Of a DNA stretch of 64,000 nucleotides, positions 36,290 to 46,430 are shown in pieces. Position 1 is the stretch's first letter. Each line of letters begins with the position of its first letter. The stretch spans positions 48,371,593 through 48,435,592 of the forward strand of contig CM019071.1 of assembly GCA_009667805.1 (NCBI GenBank). Reading direction: 5' to 3'. This stretch comes from Leptobrachium leishanense. Lineage: Eukaryota; Chordata; Amphibia; Anura; Megophryidae. The position numbers were made by a program, and so were the translations under genes. Under the pieces are notes generated by a model. That model was not told where the DNA came from. It saw nothing but the letters and a program-made list of their open reading frames with translations, and ran no database searches.

Positions 36290-37150
36290 TTTAAGGGAGA
36301 GAAAGGGGACACTGGGGGCCGCGCGTGTCTCCTCGGTCGCCGTTCTTCTCCTATAAATGGAATTATTTATCACCGCATTAGTCGCGTTGCGATATTTTTG
36401 CCGTGACGAGATGTTTGTCGTTCGGCGGGTGACGGCAGGTGCTGCTGGGTTTGTGGCCCTCGGCGTTTTGTTGCTGTTGGAGCCATTTTTTATTTTTCGG
36501 ATGAATCGTGCCGCGTCGTGGGGGGGGGCATCGAGCGCCTCTGCGTACTCGCGGGTCGTGATCGGTGACCGGGAGAATAAAACCCCCTCTTAAATAACTA
36601 ATAAAGGGGGAAGCAAGCCGGCATTAATGGAAGCCATGGAAAGGAGGAAGGAGTTAAGCAGCGCGGCGGCGGCGGCCGTGGAGGGGATGGGAGGAGGGAG
36701 ACATGGAGAGACAAGTGAATTCTGAGGGGGGGGGAGGAATTGCAAGGAGTGGGAGGGCAGAGGTACTTTGTGTGCCAGAAAGATAGAGTTTAGTTCCTGT
36801 ATGTCCCAGGGGAAAGAGTCCAGGATATGTCGGCTCTCGAGTCCAACCTCCACCCAACCCACAGGTGAGCCGAGTCGATAAAAATCCGGTAAAGGGGGAG
36901 ACTTATACCTGATTTATGGGGGGCTCTGGGGGGGTTAGAGTCAATAGGGGAGATGGGGCAATGACAATGGGGCTCAACCACGACGGCGATGAACACACAG
37001 GGTTCCGGGTGAAGCCTTCGACGCGCCGGGCAGGTGTTTGTAAACAAGAGAGAAAGTGGGTCAACAAAAAGAAAAAAACCAAACACGACGCGGCGGCGTT
37101 CACCGCCAGCGCTTTCACCGCCGACATGTCTCTGCTTGCGAGTTATGCAG
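36290..37150 (+). promoter_or_regulatory. GC-rich, CpG-containing stretch; candidate DDR1 promoter / non-coding exon
   Basis: A GC- and CpG-rich segment (GGGCCGCGCGTGTCTCCTCG, GCAGCGCGGCGGCGGCGGCC, CACGACGCGGCGGCG) stands out from AT-rich surroundings. At 36861-36870 the sequence ACAG|GTGAGC is a strong donor site that could end a non-coding first exon, to be joined to the acceptor at 38881-38884. The position, just upstream of the first DDR1 coding exon, fits. This is inference; no TATA box or start site was identified. Confidence 0.35.
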
Positions 37151-37799
37151 AAAAAGAGAAAACCTAGGCTTTGCCGTGCGCTACCAGGCAGGCACTGAAA
37201 GGACTTGCTGACGTCGCGTCTCGTCCAGCGGCGTATTTATTCCTCCGGTGCCCAAACGAACGCGCCAGGCCGCCGAGCAGTGCCCCGCGTCCTTCCAAAG
37301 GGCACCACAAGCCGAAAACGTTTCTAAGAAGTGCCCCTCCGCTGCCCTTTGTAGTCGCTCCTACCACATGCATATTTGGAAGTATCCATGGTTTAGAACT
37401 CTGCGGATACAATGTATCAGTGTGCGGAGCCTTGTGCTGCAGCCCTGGCATCCTGGCATCGCCCCAATCTCTGTTAATTGCCCGTGCCAGCATAAACACT
37501 TGGCATTTGCTGTACTAATCGATTCTGCGCATCCAGAGTTGTCCACCTCTAGAATGATGTTTATATTCCAGTAAACCCAGCGTGCCAGTTTCTGTTTGCC
37601 ATGTTTCTTCGGTTCTGGTTTCAGCACGGTGCCAGGCTTGATGGTGCCTGAGGCTTTATATAAAAAAATCATGCCAATAGATGCTTTCTTTAGACATGCG
37701 CCTACCCATGCCAGTCTTAGCTGTGCCACATAGTGTGTTACCAAACTGAACAAAGTAAATCCGGTCTATGCCAGGCTCCGCATTGCATCGGTGACCCAT
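37151..37799. other. Unassigned sequence upstream of DDR1
   Basis: GC-moderate DNA. Short overlapping frames at 37164-37753 on both strands have no recognisable domain. TGCCAG-containing words increase toward the 25-bp repeat that follows. Confidence 0.35.
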
Positions 37800-38575
37800 A
37801 CCACCATAGGTTGTGCCTTGTGCTTTATTAGGCAACTGCTACTTGTGCCAGGTGCTGCAGCTTTACCCTGTGCTACGTGATGCAGCTTTAAGTTGTGCCA
37901 GGCAGGCACTACATCTTTACTCTGTGCCACGTGATGCAGCTTTAAGTTGTGCCAGGTGCTACATCTTTATCCTGTGCCAGGCGATGCATCTGTATTCTGA
38001 GCCAGATACTGCATTTTTAACATGTGCCAGGTGTTGCATCTGTCCTCTGTGCCAGGTGCATTTTTAACCTGTGCCAGGTGCAGCATGTTTACCCTGTGCC
38101 AGGCGCTGCATCTATAACCCGTGCCTGGCATTGCATCCTCACCCCATGTCAGGCAGCACTGCTTCATTACCCTGTGCCAGGTGCTGTATCTTTACCATGT
38201 GCCAGGCGCTGCATCTTTAACCCGTGCCTGGCATTGTATTTTTTACCTGTGCCAGGCGCTGCATGTTTACCCTGTGCCAGGTGTTGCATGTTTACCCTGT
38301 GCCTGGCATTGCATCCTCACCCCATGTCAGGCAGCACTGCTTCATTACCCTGTGCCAGGTGCTGCATCTTTACTCTGTGCCAGGCGCTGCATGTTTACAC
38401 TGTGCCAGGTGTTACATGTTTAACCCATGCCTGGCATTGCATCCTCACCCCATGTCAGGCGGCACTGCTTCATTACCCTGTGCCAGGTGCTGTATCTTTA
38501 CCCTGTGCCAAGTCTGGCACCTTTTAACCTGTGCCAGGTGCTGCATCTCTGACCTGTGCCAGTCTTGTTGGTACC
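37800..38575 (+). repeat. 25-bp minisatellite (TGTGCCAGGTGCTGCAT)
   Basis: Imperfect 25-bp units CTGTGCCAGGTGCTGCATCT then TTAAC, with GCGCTGCATG and CCTGGCATTGCATCCTCACC variants. The cysteine/alanine/leucine-rich frames are repeat artefacts. It lies within 300-1100 bp of the DDR1 first coding exon. Confidence 0.88.
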
Positions 38576-38884
38576 AAGCTCTGTATAGTGGGATATCTGC
38601 GCTCTATAATTGTCGCGCCGCGCTCACGTCCGTCTCTGTGTGCCCGTTTTACGTGTAACCCTTGTCTTTATAAACCCGAGGCAGCCTCGCTCTTACTCTC
38701 GCGCCTTTGTTCTATGTCTGCCTGAGGATTGTCGGAGTTGGTAGCCAGTGAGATCCCCGTGAGTCTCAGTAAGGGGCACTGTGGCCTATGGCGGGGCTGT
38801 AACGCAGGGACTCGGACGCGCTTTTATCCGTGATTATATCATTTAATGTTTTATAAATCCCTTATTTTTGTCTCTTTTTTGCAG

Positions 38885-39011
38885 TTAAGACATGAACCAT
38901 CTCTCCAGGGGACGTCACTGACGGGAGAAATAAAGATGGCATCCCGCGTCCTCTCCCTCTGCCTGCTCGCTGCCGTGTGCTCTGCCGAGCCAGACGCTCA
39001 CTTTGACACGT
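38885..39011 (+). CDS. ddr1: DDR1 first coding exon (5' UTR tail and signal peptide)
   Basis: The acceptor TTTTTTGCAG precedes 38885, so at least one non-coding exon lies upstream. The start ATG is at 38936 in a strong context (A at -3, G at +4). It encodes MASRVLSLCLLAAVCSA, a signal peptide with predicted cleavage after residue 17, then EPDAHFDT. A 9-codon upstream frame (ATG 38892, stop ending 38921) lies in the UTR part. The donor is GTAAGT at 39012; 25 codons plus 1 base. Confidence 0.93.
38892..38921 (+). promoter_or_regulatory. Short upstream ORF in DDR1 5' UTR
   Basis: An ATG followed by eight codons and TGA, ending 14 bases before the DDR1 start codon. It sits in the same exon as the main start and would be in any transcript using this exon's full length. 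Such short uORFs can lower main-frame initiation; an effect here is inference. Confidence 0.5.
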
Positions 39012-39399
39012 GTAAGTACAGGTCGGGGTGACCTGCATTCTTCTGGCCAAGACGCGGAGTCGGCCGGGGGGGGGGGGATCGTAGATTTGAGCATAGAAAC
39101 AAAGCGATTCGTTTTTTTCGGTTCGCTTCACATCCTGGGTTTTCCTCTGTAAATACAGCTTAATACGAATCCCCCAGAGACGTGAGGGCAGCAGGGACAT
39201 GCGTCTCTGTCTTGGTGGAAGCCATCACCAGGTGGACCTTGAGTCTGGAAACCTCAGGTCCTGTCTGACTATTGAGGGCTCTGTCGATAATCTCACCGGG
39301 TCATTAAATTGTGTGCAAGGTTTTCCTGATAGTAAGTGGGCTGATACGTTAAATTTCCCACCTCCCCCTAACTCATAAAGAGTAACGATGGCCTCAACT

Positions 39400-39885
39400 G
39401 GTGGGGTTTGGTGGAGGAACCCTGGAGTTTTGCTCCTGTAGGGCCATCGTGGGGCTCTTCCAGGTCTGCTGGGGTTTGTTGGAGGAACCCTAGAGTCCTG
39501 CTCCTGTAGGGCCATCGTGGGGCTCTTCCAGGTCTGCTGGGGTTTGGTGGAGGAACCCTAGAGTTCTGCTCCTGTAGGGCCATCGCTGGGCTCTTCCCGG
39601 TCTGGTGGGGTTTGTTGGAGGAACCCATGAGTTCTGCTTCTGTAGGGCCATCGCGCGGCTCTTCCCGGTCTGGTGGGGTTTGTTGGAGCAACCCATGAGT
39701 TCTGCTTCTGTAGGGCCATCGCGGGGCTCTTCCTGGTCTGGTGGGGTTTGTTGGAGGAACCCATGAGTTCTGCTCCTGTAGGGCCATCGCAGGGCTCTTC
39801 CAGGTCTGCTGGGGTTTGGTGGAGGAACCCATGAGTTCTGCTCCTGTAGGGCCATCACTGGGCTCTTCCAGGTCTGAGCTGGGAA
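39400..39885 (+). repeat. 68-bp tandem repeat in DDR1 intron
   Basis: Seven or so copies with a 68-bp period containing GGAGGAACCCATGAGTTCTG, CTCCTGTAGGGCCATCG and GGGCTCTTCCAGGTCTG. The unit is not a multiple of three, yet minus-strand frames stay open because the unit is stop-poor. It lies in the 932-bp intron after the signal-peptide exon. Confidence 0.92.
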
Positions 39886-39943
39886 ACGCGGATCCGCAGG
39901 ATTAGGATCTCTGACCTTTTTTATGTATCTTTTTAACCCCCAG

Positions 39944-40046
39944 CTTCTTGCCGATATGCATTGGGCATGCAGGACCGGACAATACCGGACGAGGACATCA
40001 CGGCATCCAGTGCTTGGTCCGATTCCACAGAGGCCAAACACAGCAG
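39944..40046 (+). CDS. ddr1: DDR1 exon: start of discoidin domain
   Basis: Acceptor CCCCCAG, donor GTGAGA at 40047. It encodes [20 protein letters not shown] and [14 protein letters not shown], the N-terminus of the F5/8 type C (discoidin) domain, with the first domain cysteine at residue 28. The [10 protein letters not shown] and WSDST motifs are shared by DDR1 and DDR2. 103 bases; phases match both neighbours. Confidence 0.96.
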
Positions 40047-40362
40047 GTGAGAACCGGAGTAACGGTTGTTGTTGGTTCCGTTGAATCCAGATGTAACAGA
40101 GGCGAGGGAAAGGCTGGGCTCAGATGGAAGAGACATTATATTCGGTATGGGCGTGTAGGATGGGACTTGTATCACATCAGCCAGTCGGAGGGGTCTAGAG
40201 TGAGCTGGGTCTGTGTCGTAGAAGACAGGCATTATATAAGGGTTTATTCGCTAAGCTTCTACTGATAACTGAAATTCACCATATTTGCAACATCGGAGAA
40301 GTTCTCTGGCCCATTGGTGCTGTCACAGGGTTTCACGAGTCGTTTGTAGCTGGCACGGCGGG

Positions 40363-40402
40363 TAGAGTTGCCAGGTCGGCCATGTTTTCCTGGACTTGTT
40401 TT
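40363..40402 (+). mobile_element. Solo MITE end, TAGGG-TGCCAGG family
   Basis: TAGAGTTGCCAGGTCGGCCA followed by TGTTTTCCTGGACTTG matches the left end of the palindromic MITE at 894; the match then stops. A terminal fragment only. Confidence 0.6.
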
Positions 40403-40496
40403 CACTTGAAATGTGTGACGTCGTGACCATATTACCCAACAAGCCCCAAATAACCCCTCCTCAGCCAATATACATATTTTCCGGTAGAAACACTTA

Positions 40497-41224
40497 GGGC
40501 TCTTTTACATTCTTTGCGCAAAAAAGCTTGCGCAGCGTGTTAATTTGTGCGGGAAGCGTTAAACGTTAACGCACGTAAATCAACGCTGGTATTACAACCC
40601 TCGACACATTTTTTTCATCCGTTAAAAAAGACGCGCAAAAACGCGTGCAACGTAACGTTGCGCGCAGAAATCTGTGTGCGGACTGTTTTCTCACGCGATT
40701 CAGCCAATCAGAATTAAGAACCGCAATTGTCTCCCGTTAAGTTTGTGCGCCTGCCAAAATCAATCTGAGTATATATGCTGCAGCAATAATAAAAACACGC
40801 ACTACTTCTCCATTTTATAGTTTGGGTATGTGTAGAATGTGTAAGTATACTATGCTGCATTTTTTTTTTTTTTCGGGCTGGTGTATTTGGTTTTGGCCAG
40901 GACGTTCAGATTTGCCGTTAACACCAGCTTTTAAAAGACGTTAAAATTATGCGCGCAAACGCTGTGCGTTACAAACTGCGCATAGATTGTAATACCAACC
41001 GCGTACCAGCGCACAAACGCATTTGCGCTCACAATGTTAAGTATAGGACGCGCGCAGTACAGTAAGCTCGTGAATGGTTTGCGCAGGTTCACCCGCGGTA
41101 GACGTATGCGCGCGTTTGTTGCGCTGACGTTGTAATACGACGGTCTGCGCAAATGGTTTTGCCCCTCGCGTTAATGCGTTTTTGTGCAGGCGTTAACGTT
41201 TGCGCGAAGAATGTAATAGAGCCC
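40497..41224. mobile_element. Harbinger-like MITE (GGGCTCTTTTACATTC)
   Basis: The left end GGGCTCTTTTACATTCTTTG and the right end, reverse-complemented GGGCTCTATTACATTCTTCG, are inverted repeats of at least 28 bp. TTA at 40494-40496 and 41225-41227 flanks it; a 3-bp TTA duplication and GGGC-type ends fit PIF/Harbinger. The interior is rich in GCGCAA/TTGCGC words and is non-coding. Confidence 0.8.
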
Positions 41225-41229
41225 TTAAA

Positions 41230-41971
41230 GGGTTATTCAATAAGAGCCGAACTTGCCATCGAATTCCACCGAATGGTGAGTTTCCCCGTACGGTGCAATT
41301 CCGAGGCCATTCAGCTATTCAAAAAGATGGCAATTCGCCAAATATTGGCCAGCGAAATACAATGCGATTCGGCGGCAGAGAAATTACCATAGAGAAGCAA
41401 TGGTTAATCTATTCACAGACACCGAACAGCAAAGACATGTCAGTGAATTGCCCTGATGTTTGGTGGTTTAATTCGACAGGTTTAATCAGGCGAATCCCAT
41501 AGGTTTCAATGAATAAAAATATTCACCATTTATACAAATTATTTTTCAACCGTTTAATCTTTTTCGTTTGCAGCAAAAAGTCTTTTTATTATTTTTTTTT
41601 TTAGAACTTTTGGGATTTTTTCAGCGACATTTTTGATTCCGATTATTTTATTAAATTTTTTTTCCAGTGCAATTTTTTAAAACTTTCTGTAACAGACCTT
41701 TTTATTGTTATTCATAGGACCTCTTTTATTATTTCCAGGCATTTTCATGCATTATTTTTGTTTTAAAACGCCTTTTACAAATGGCAGGGGTGTTATTGTT
41801 TTTTTTTTTTTTTACCCCTGTTTGGCGGCTGGTTGGCTTTTTTTTCGGTGGCTGATCGGAGGCGTTCGGCGGTTTGTTCGGTGGTTTATCAGAGGCGTTT
41901 GGCGATTTTACAGCTTGCCGAAGTGCGCTGAATGAAAGCGCACCGAAATTTCGTTGCTCTTTGATTAACCC
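41230..41971. mobile_element. GGGTTATTCA-type MITE, copy 2
   Basis: It begins GGGTTATTCAATAAGAGCCG and ends with TTTGATTAACCC. Internally it matches 14558-15358 (TTCCCCGTACGGTGCAATTC, CAACCGTTTAATCTTTTTCG) and starts only a few bases after the preceding MITE. Confidence 0.78.
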
Positions 41972-41974
41972 CTA

Positions 41975-42232
41975 TAGGGCTGCCAGGTGGGCCATGTTTT
42001 CATGGACTCATAATTTATTCATGTGCGGTGCATGAAAAATGCCACCCTGCGGCATGTAGAATCCATACGCTGCAGGTAAGAAGTCGAAGAGAGGTCCCAG
42101 GTGACCTGCCTTGATTTCCTTCCTGCAGCATATGAATTATACATGTTGCAGGGCAGCACTTTTCCCTGTGCTCCCCCTCTGCATGAAACAGTAATACGTG
42201 TCCAGGAAAACATGGCCGACCCGGCTGCCCTA
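41975..42232. mobile_element. Palindromic MITE, TAGGG-TGCCAGG family, copy 3
   Basis: It begins TAGGGCTGCCAGGTGGGCCA and ends CCCGGCTGCCCTA; its sub-terminal CATGTTTTC motif is mirrored by GAAAACATG. Inner palindromic parts (CATGAAAAATGCC, ATGTTGCAGGGCAGCACTTT) match 894-1161 in reverse orientation. It starts 3 bp after the previous MITE. Confidence 0.8.
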
Positions 42233-43048
42233 ACAGCGAGTCCGCATCACGCAGACGCTTTCATCAGGCGTTGATTTTTCGGAGCTGCAGCTCATTTTGT
42301 TTATAAATATAAAGGAATTTCCAATCTGAAGGAAACATCTCTCCGTCCGCGATTCCTTGTCTCCGCGTCCCCCCCCACCTCCCCAAAATAAAGGTCTCTT
42401 ATCGGCCCACGTAAGGGGGTAAGATTTTAAGATATTCATTTGGATATTCAGCATGAAATAAATCAGGTGGTTTATATTTGACATCACATAAATCCGCTTA
42501 TGCGTACCATGCTGGTGCGAGGGCCCGCGGCGGGGCCCGGCAGCGGCACCTTCTGTTGGTGATTTAAGTAATAAAAGTCAGAGGGTTACAAGGGGCGCAC
42601 TTGAAAGGACGGCGAGCGCGGGGCGCATAGCTTTAAAGGTAATTAAGCGCAGGTTATGGGTTCTTTTTTTTTGGAATAATTTCCCTTTTAAGGTCCCTCT
42701 CAGATGTCTCCCACATGTGCCGTTAAAACGCTCCCCCATGTGCGCGCCAGTTTTATAGAGCAAACGCGTGAAGAAGCGAGCCGTCAGAATCCACCGACGA
42801 CCTTCGGGATGTTTTGTCGTTTGCCCAATGCCAGGATCGTGTTTTTGTTTACGCCGTCCAACATCCCCTATTGGCCGGAGCCAACACAATGATAACGAAC
42901 AAACACGATGACATTCCCGCGCGCGCCGTAATACAAGGTCCCAATCCCACGCTATGTCCACATCTGGTGCTAGACAAGGCCGGCGCCCCTCCCCAACCCA
43001 ACCGGAAACTCACCAGTGTTGCCACACACTGCTTTCCTAATCCGTCTC
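42233..43048. other. Unassigned DNA in DDR1 intron
   Basis: Moderately GC-rich (42520-42990) with frames up to 127 codons and no recognisable domain. No transposon ends found. Confidence 0.35.
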
Positions 43049-43056
43049 ATTCACTT

Positions 43057-43598
43057 TAGGGATGTGCGTTTCGGGTTTCGGAATTTCGGAATTTTCACGA
43101 AATTTCCCGATTCGTGTTTTCGGATGCGGCCGAATTTTTAGATCCGAAAATGGCAGATCCGAAAAGTTTTCCGAGCCGAAACGAAATATTTTCGGAATTT
43201 TCGAATGGACTTGAAATGTGTCAAATCGAAATTTATTGCTTTGAAACGAGGAGAACAGACTTTCCGAAAAAACGAAAATTTCCGAACTTACGAAAAGTCG
43301 ATACAAAAAACGAGCTAAGTGACACGAAAATACGAAAAATGGTCGAAATTCCGAAAACATGTACAATTCCGAAAAATGAAAATTTCCGAAATCACGAAAA
43401 GTCGATACAAAAACGAGCTAAGTGACACGAAAATCCGAAAAATGGTCGATATTCCGAAAAAAAAAAAAGTACACGAAAAACTAATCAAGCCGAACCGAAT
43501 CGAAACAGAAATCGGTCGAAACGAGCCGAATCGAAAAGTTTAAAAATCCGAAAAATCAAACCGAATCGAACCGAAAAAAAAATCGGTGCACAAGCCTA
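43057..43598. mobile_element. hAT-like MITE, TAGGSWTGTGC family, copy 2
   Basis: 542 bp, starting TAGGGATGTGCGTTTCGGG and ending CGGTGCACAAGCCTA. A perfect 8-bp duplication ATTCACTT lies at 43049-43056 and 43599-43606. It is the reverse-orientation relative of copy 1 at 14067, with an extra internal block of CGAAAA-type repeats (GAAATCACGAAAAGTCGATAC occurs as near-duplicate tracts around 43280 and 43385). Confidence 0.92.
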
Positions 43599-43606
43599 AT
43601 TCACTT

Positions 43607-44161
43607 GTGAGGTGTAGACCATGGGTCAGGAACTTTGACCCTCCAAATGATTTGGAACTACATTTCCCATTTCCCATGCCGGTCTAATGAGTTGCAGAGA
43701 ACCATGGGAGGCGTAGTTTTAAAACCATGTTGTTTACCCAGCCTGTGCAGGAGGAGGGGATATAACGAACCGCCTCCCCGCCATTCACTTGTTAAACCCA
43801 GCAGTGCCTACTCGATTAGCCGCTCGCTCGGAGACAGCAGAGGGCGCTCGCAGCCAGAGAGCTCTCACGGATATCTGCTGGGCTAACGGCAGCGGGGGGG
43901 GGGGGCTGCTGCAAGCTCCGCCGCGTCAGCACTAAACTGACAGGACATTACTTCTGCCATAGTGCCTGCAGTTACAGTAGCTCAGAGCGGCGCCCTCATC
44001 CTAATGGTGCCCTAGGCAACTGCCTAGTTGGCCTGATGGATACTCCGGCCCTGGTGATGGAAGAAGAACACATTCATACAGGTTGGGTACTCCTTATCCA
44101 AAATACTAAGAACCAGAAGGATTTTGGGAGATTTTGGAAATATTTGCATATGATAACAAGA
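43607..44161. other. Unassigned DNA; possible hAT-end fragment
   Basis: 43981-44052 contains GGTGCCCTAGGCAACTGCCT and a CTCCGGCCCTG end resembling the right end of the hAT element at 58389. Only one end was seen. The rest is unassigned. Confidence 0.35.
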
Positions 44162-44163
44162 TA

Positions 44164-45399
44164 CACTATATTGCCAAAAGTATTGGCTCACCCATCCAAA
44201 TAATCAGAATCAGGTGTTCCAATCACTTCCATGGCCACAGGTGTATAAAATCAAGCACCTAGGCATGCAGACTGGTTTTACAAACATTTGTGAAAGAATG
44301 GGTCGCTCTCAGGAGCTCAGTGAATTCCAGCGTGGAACTGTGATAGGATGCCACCTGTGCAACAAATCCAGTCGTGAAATATCCGCACTCCTAAATATTC
44401 CACAGTCACCTGTCAGCTGTATTATAAGAACGTGGAAGTGTTTGGGAACGACAGCAACTCAGCCACGAATTGGTAGGCCACGTAAACTGACGGAGCGGGG
44501 TCAGCAGATGCTGAGGCGCATAGTGCGAAGAGGTCGCCAACTTTCTGCAGTGTCAATCGCTACAGACCTCCAAACTTCATGTGGCCTTCAGATTAGCTCA
44601 AGAACAGTGCGCAGAGAGCTTCATGGAATGGGTTTCCATGGCCGAGCAGCTGCATCCAAGCCATACATCACCAAGTGCAATGCAAAGAGTCGGATGCAGT
44701 GGTGTAAAGCACGCCGCCACTGGACTCTAGAGCAGTGGAGACGCGTTCTCTGGAGTGACGAATCGTGCTTCTCTATCTGGCAATCTGATGGACGAGTCTG
44801 GGTTTGGCTGTTGCCAGGAGAACGGTACTTGTCTGACTGCATTGTGCCAAGTGTAACGTTTGGTGGAGGGGGGATTATGGTGTGGGGTTGTATTTCAGGA
44901 GCTGGGCTTGGCCCCTTAGTTCCAGTGAAAGGAACTCTGAATGCTTCAGCATACCAAGACAGTTTGGACAATGCCATTCTCCCAACATTTGGAGCTGGCC
45001 CCTTCCTCTTCCAACATGACGGTGCACCAGTGCACAAAGTAAGGTCCCTAAAGCCATGGATGACAGAGACTGGTGTGGATGAACTTGACTGGCCTGCACA
45101 GAGTCCTGACCTCAACCCGATAGAACACCTTTGGGATGAATTAGAGCGGAGACTGAGAGCCAGGCCTTCTCATCCAACATCAGTGTGTGACCTCACAAAT
45201 GCGCTTCTGGAAGAATGGTCAAAAATTCCCATAAACACACTCCTAAACCTTGTGGACAGCCTTCCCAGAAGAGCTGAAGCTGTTATAGCTGCAAAGGATG
45301 GACCGACGTCATATTGAACCCTATGGATTAGGAATGGGATGTCGCTTAAGTTCATATGCGAGTCAAGGCAGGTGAGCGAATAGTTTTGGCAATATAGTG
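44164..45399 (+). mobile_element. Tc1/mariner transposon, family 3, with intact transposase
   Basis: A 1236-bp element beginning CACTATATTGCCAAAAGTAT and ending ATAGTTTTGGCAATATAGTG, with TA at 44162-44163 and 45400-45401. The visible inverted repeats are about 24 bp, much shorter than those of families 1 and 2. The internal transposase frame is uninterrupted. It lies in the DDR1 10.8-kb intron in the sense orientation. Confidence 0.94.
44298..45317 (+). CDS. Tc1-family DD34E transposase, full-length open frame
   Basis: Catalyses cut-and-paste transposition. The frame is open upstream to 44214; I choose the ATG at 44298 because [17 protein letters not shown] is the usual Tc1-type start, giving 339 residues, the normal length of this family. 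An N-terminal paired-like DNA-binding region ([20 protein letters not shown]) is followed by the [10 protein letters not shown] linker. The catalytic triad is visible: WSDES, then QHDGAPVH, then [13 protein letters not shown], with 34 residues between the second D and the E. It ends KDGPTSY with no frameshift or stop. Activity is not shown, and single missense changes cannot be judged by eye. Confidence 0.93.
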   Translation: MGRSQELSEFQRGTVIGCHLCNKSSREISALLNIPQSPVSCIIRTWKCLGTTATQPRIGRPRKLTERGQQMLRRIVRRGRQLSAVSIATDLQTSCGLQISSRTVRRELHGMGFHGRAAASKPYITKCNAKSRMQWCKARRHWTLEQWRRVLWSDESCFSIWQSDGRVWVWLLPGERYLSDCIVPSVTFGGGGIMVWGCISGAGLGPLVPVKGTLNASAYQDSLDNAILPTFGAGPFLFQHDGAPVHKVRSLKPWMTETGVDELDWPAQSPDLNPIEHLWDELERRLRARPSHPTSVCDLTNALLEEWSKIPINTLLNLVDSLPRRAEAVIAAKDGPTSY

Positions 45400-45464
45400 T
45401 ATTTTGGGAACCCAAGTCTGAACATGAAATTCATTTTTGTTTCATACACACCTTATACATAATT

Positions 45465-46430
45465 TGTACCGGCTGGATGGAGTAGAGGTAACATCACCTC
45501 TCTATAACCGTGGAGGCCCAGGTTCTATCCTGGCCAGAGCACCTCTCCAGTAAGGCTAGGGTCAGACGAGCGCGTTTTCTACGGACTGTGCGCCCATGCA
45601 GTACGGACGCACTTTTTGATGGAAGACGCAGTAGTGGCCACACAGTCCATTTTTGTGACTGACGTTATTTTTGACGGATGTGGGAGGGAAAATAAATTAC
45701 ACGTCAAAAATGCTGGACGTATAAATGCAGTCCGTCTGACCACGTTCCATCACTCACACACAAAGCTATGCGGACGTGGCGGACGTGGCGCACTTCACAC
45801 TTCCGTCCTAGTGGTTCGACGTTCTTGCTAACCTGCGTCCGTTTGCCGCGTCCATAGTGCGTCCATAGTGCGGACGTACTTCGTGTGTGGGCCTTCATTG
45901 GTCATGATTATCTGCTACCACGGACGTACTAAAGTGCGGCTACACGGACGTTAACACTGCGTTCGTCTGACCCTAGCCTTAGTGTCCTTGGGCAAGACAT
46001 CTAACGGTACATACTTGCCTACCGCACAATATTGGCTGTGGAGTCCAGTAGTAACGTCTCAACCCTTCGACAGTGGAGAAGCAAGTCATCTCCAGTTCAG
46101 CACATCCCTCCAATACAAGTCTTGACTGTATAAGAAGCGGGTTCAACCTAACCACCAGGTCGCTGCTCTACAATCATGGAAAGCCGACTCGATCCCACTC
46201 AGAAGACGCCGCCAGTGAATGTCCTTGGGCAAAACACCTAACAATATGGATGCGCCTACCTCACAAAATACTTCTATATCTCAGATTGTAAGTTCCCTTG
46301 GGAACAGGGACCCCCTGAATCAGGTCATCATCCATGTGTGATATTCTAATGTATTAACCCCTTGTACACTGATCTTGTAAAATGCTGTGGAATTTGTGAC
46401 GCTTTATAAATAAAGGATAATAATAAGAGC
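45465..46430 (+). mobile_element. tRNA-derived SINE, apparently dimeric, split by a MITE
   Basis: A tRNA-like head at 45470-45540 has TGGAGTAGAGG (A-box-like) and AGGTTCTATCCTGG (B-box-like). After the MITE at 45553-45979 comes GTCCTTGGGCAAGACATCTA, a motif typical of V-SINE cores. A second tRNA-like part (GGTCGCTGCTCTACAATCAT, ACTCGATCCCACTC) is followed by a second core copy GTCCTTGGGCAAAACACCTA at 46220. The tail carries CAGATTGTAAGTTCCCTTGG and ends ATAAATAAAGGATAATAATA. The assignment rests on these motifs and on general knowledge of fish and amphibian SINEs. Confidence 0.6.
45553..45979. mobile_element. MITE, AGGCTRGGGTCAGACGAGCG family, copy 4
   Basis: It begins AGGCTAGGGTCAGACGAGCG and ends CGTTCGTCTGACCCTAGCCT, with TA on both sides (45551-45552 and 45980-45981). 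The termini are near-perfect inverted repeats. It is inserted in a SINE. Confidence 0.9.

Noticed and set aside
37813..38658. Cys/Ala/Leu-rich + frames up to 167 codons
   Set aside because: Generated by the 25-bp minisatellite; overlapping in several frames.
39368..40041. Minus-strand frames of 154 and 183 codons over the DDR1 intron
   Set aside because: Generated by the 68-bp repeat; they overlap DDR1 antisense and lack any domain.
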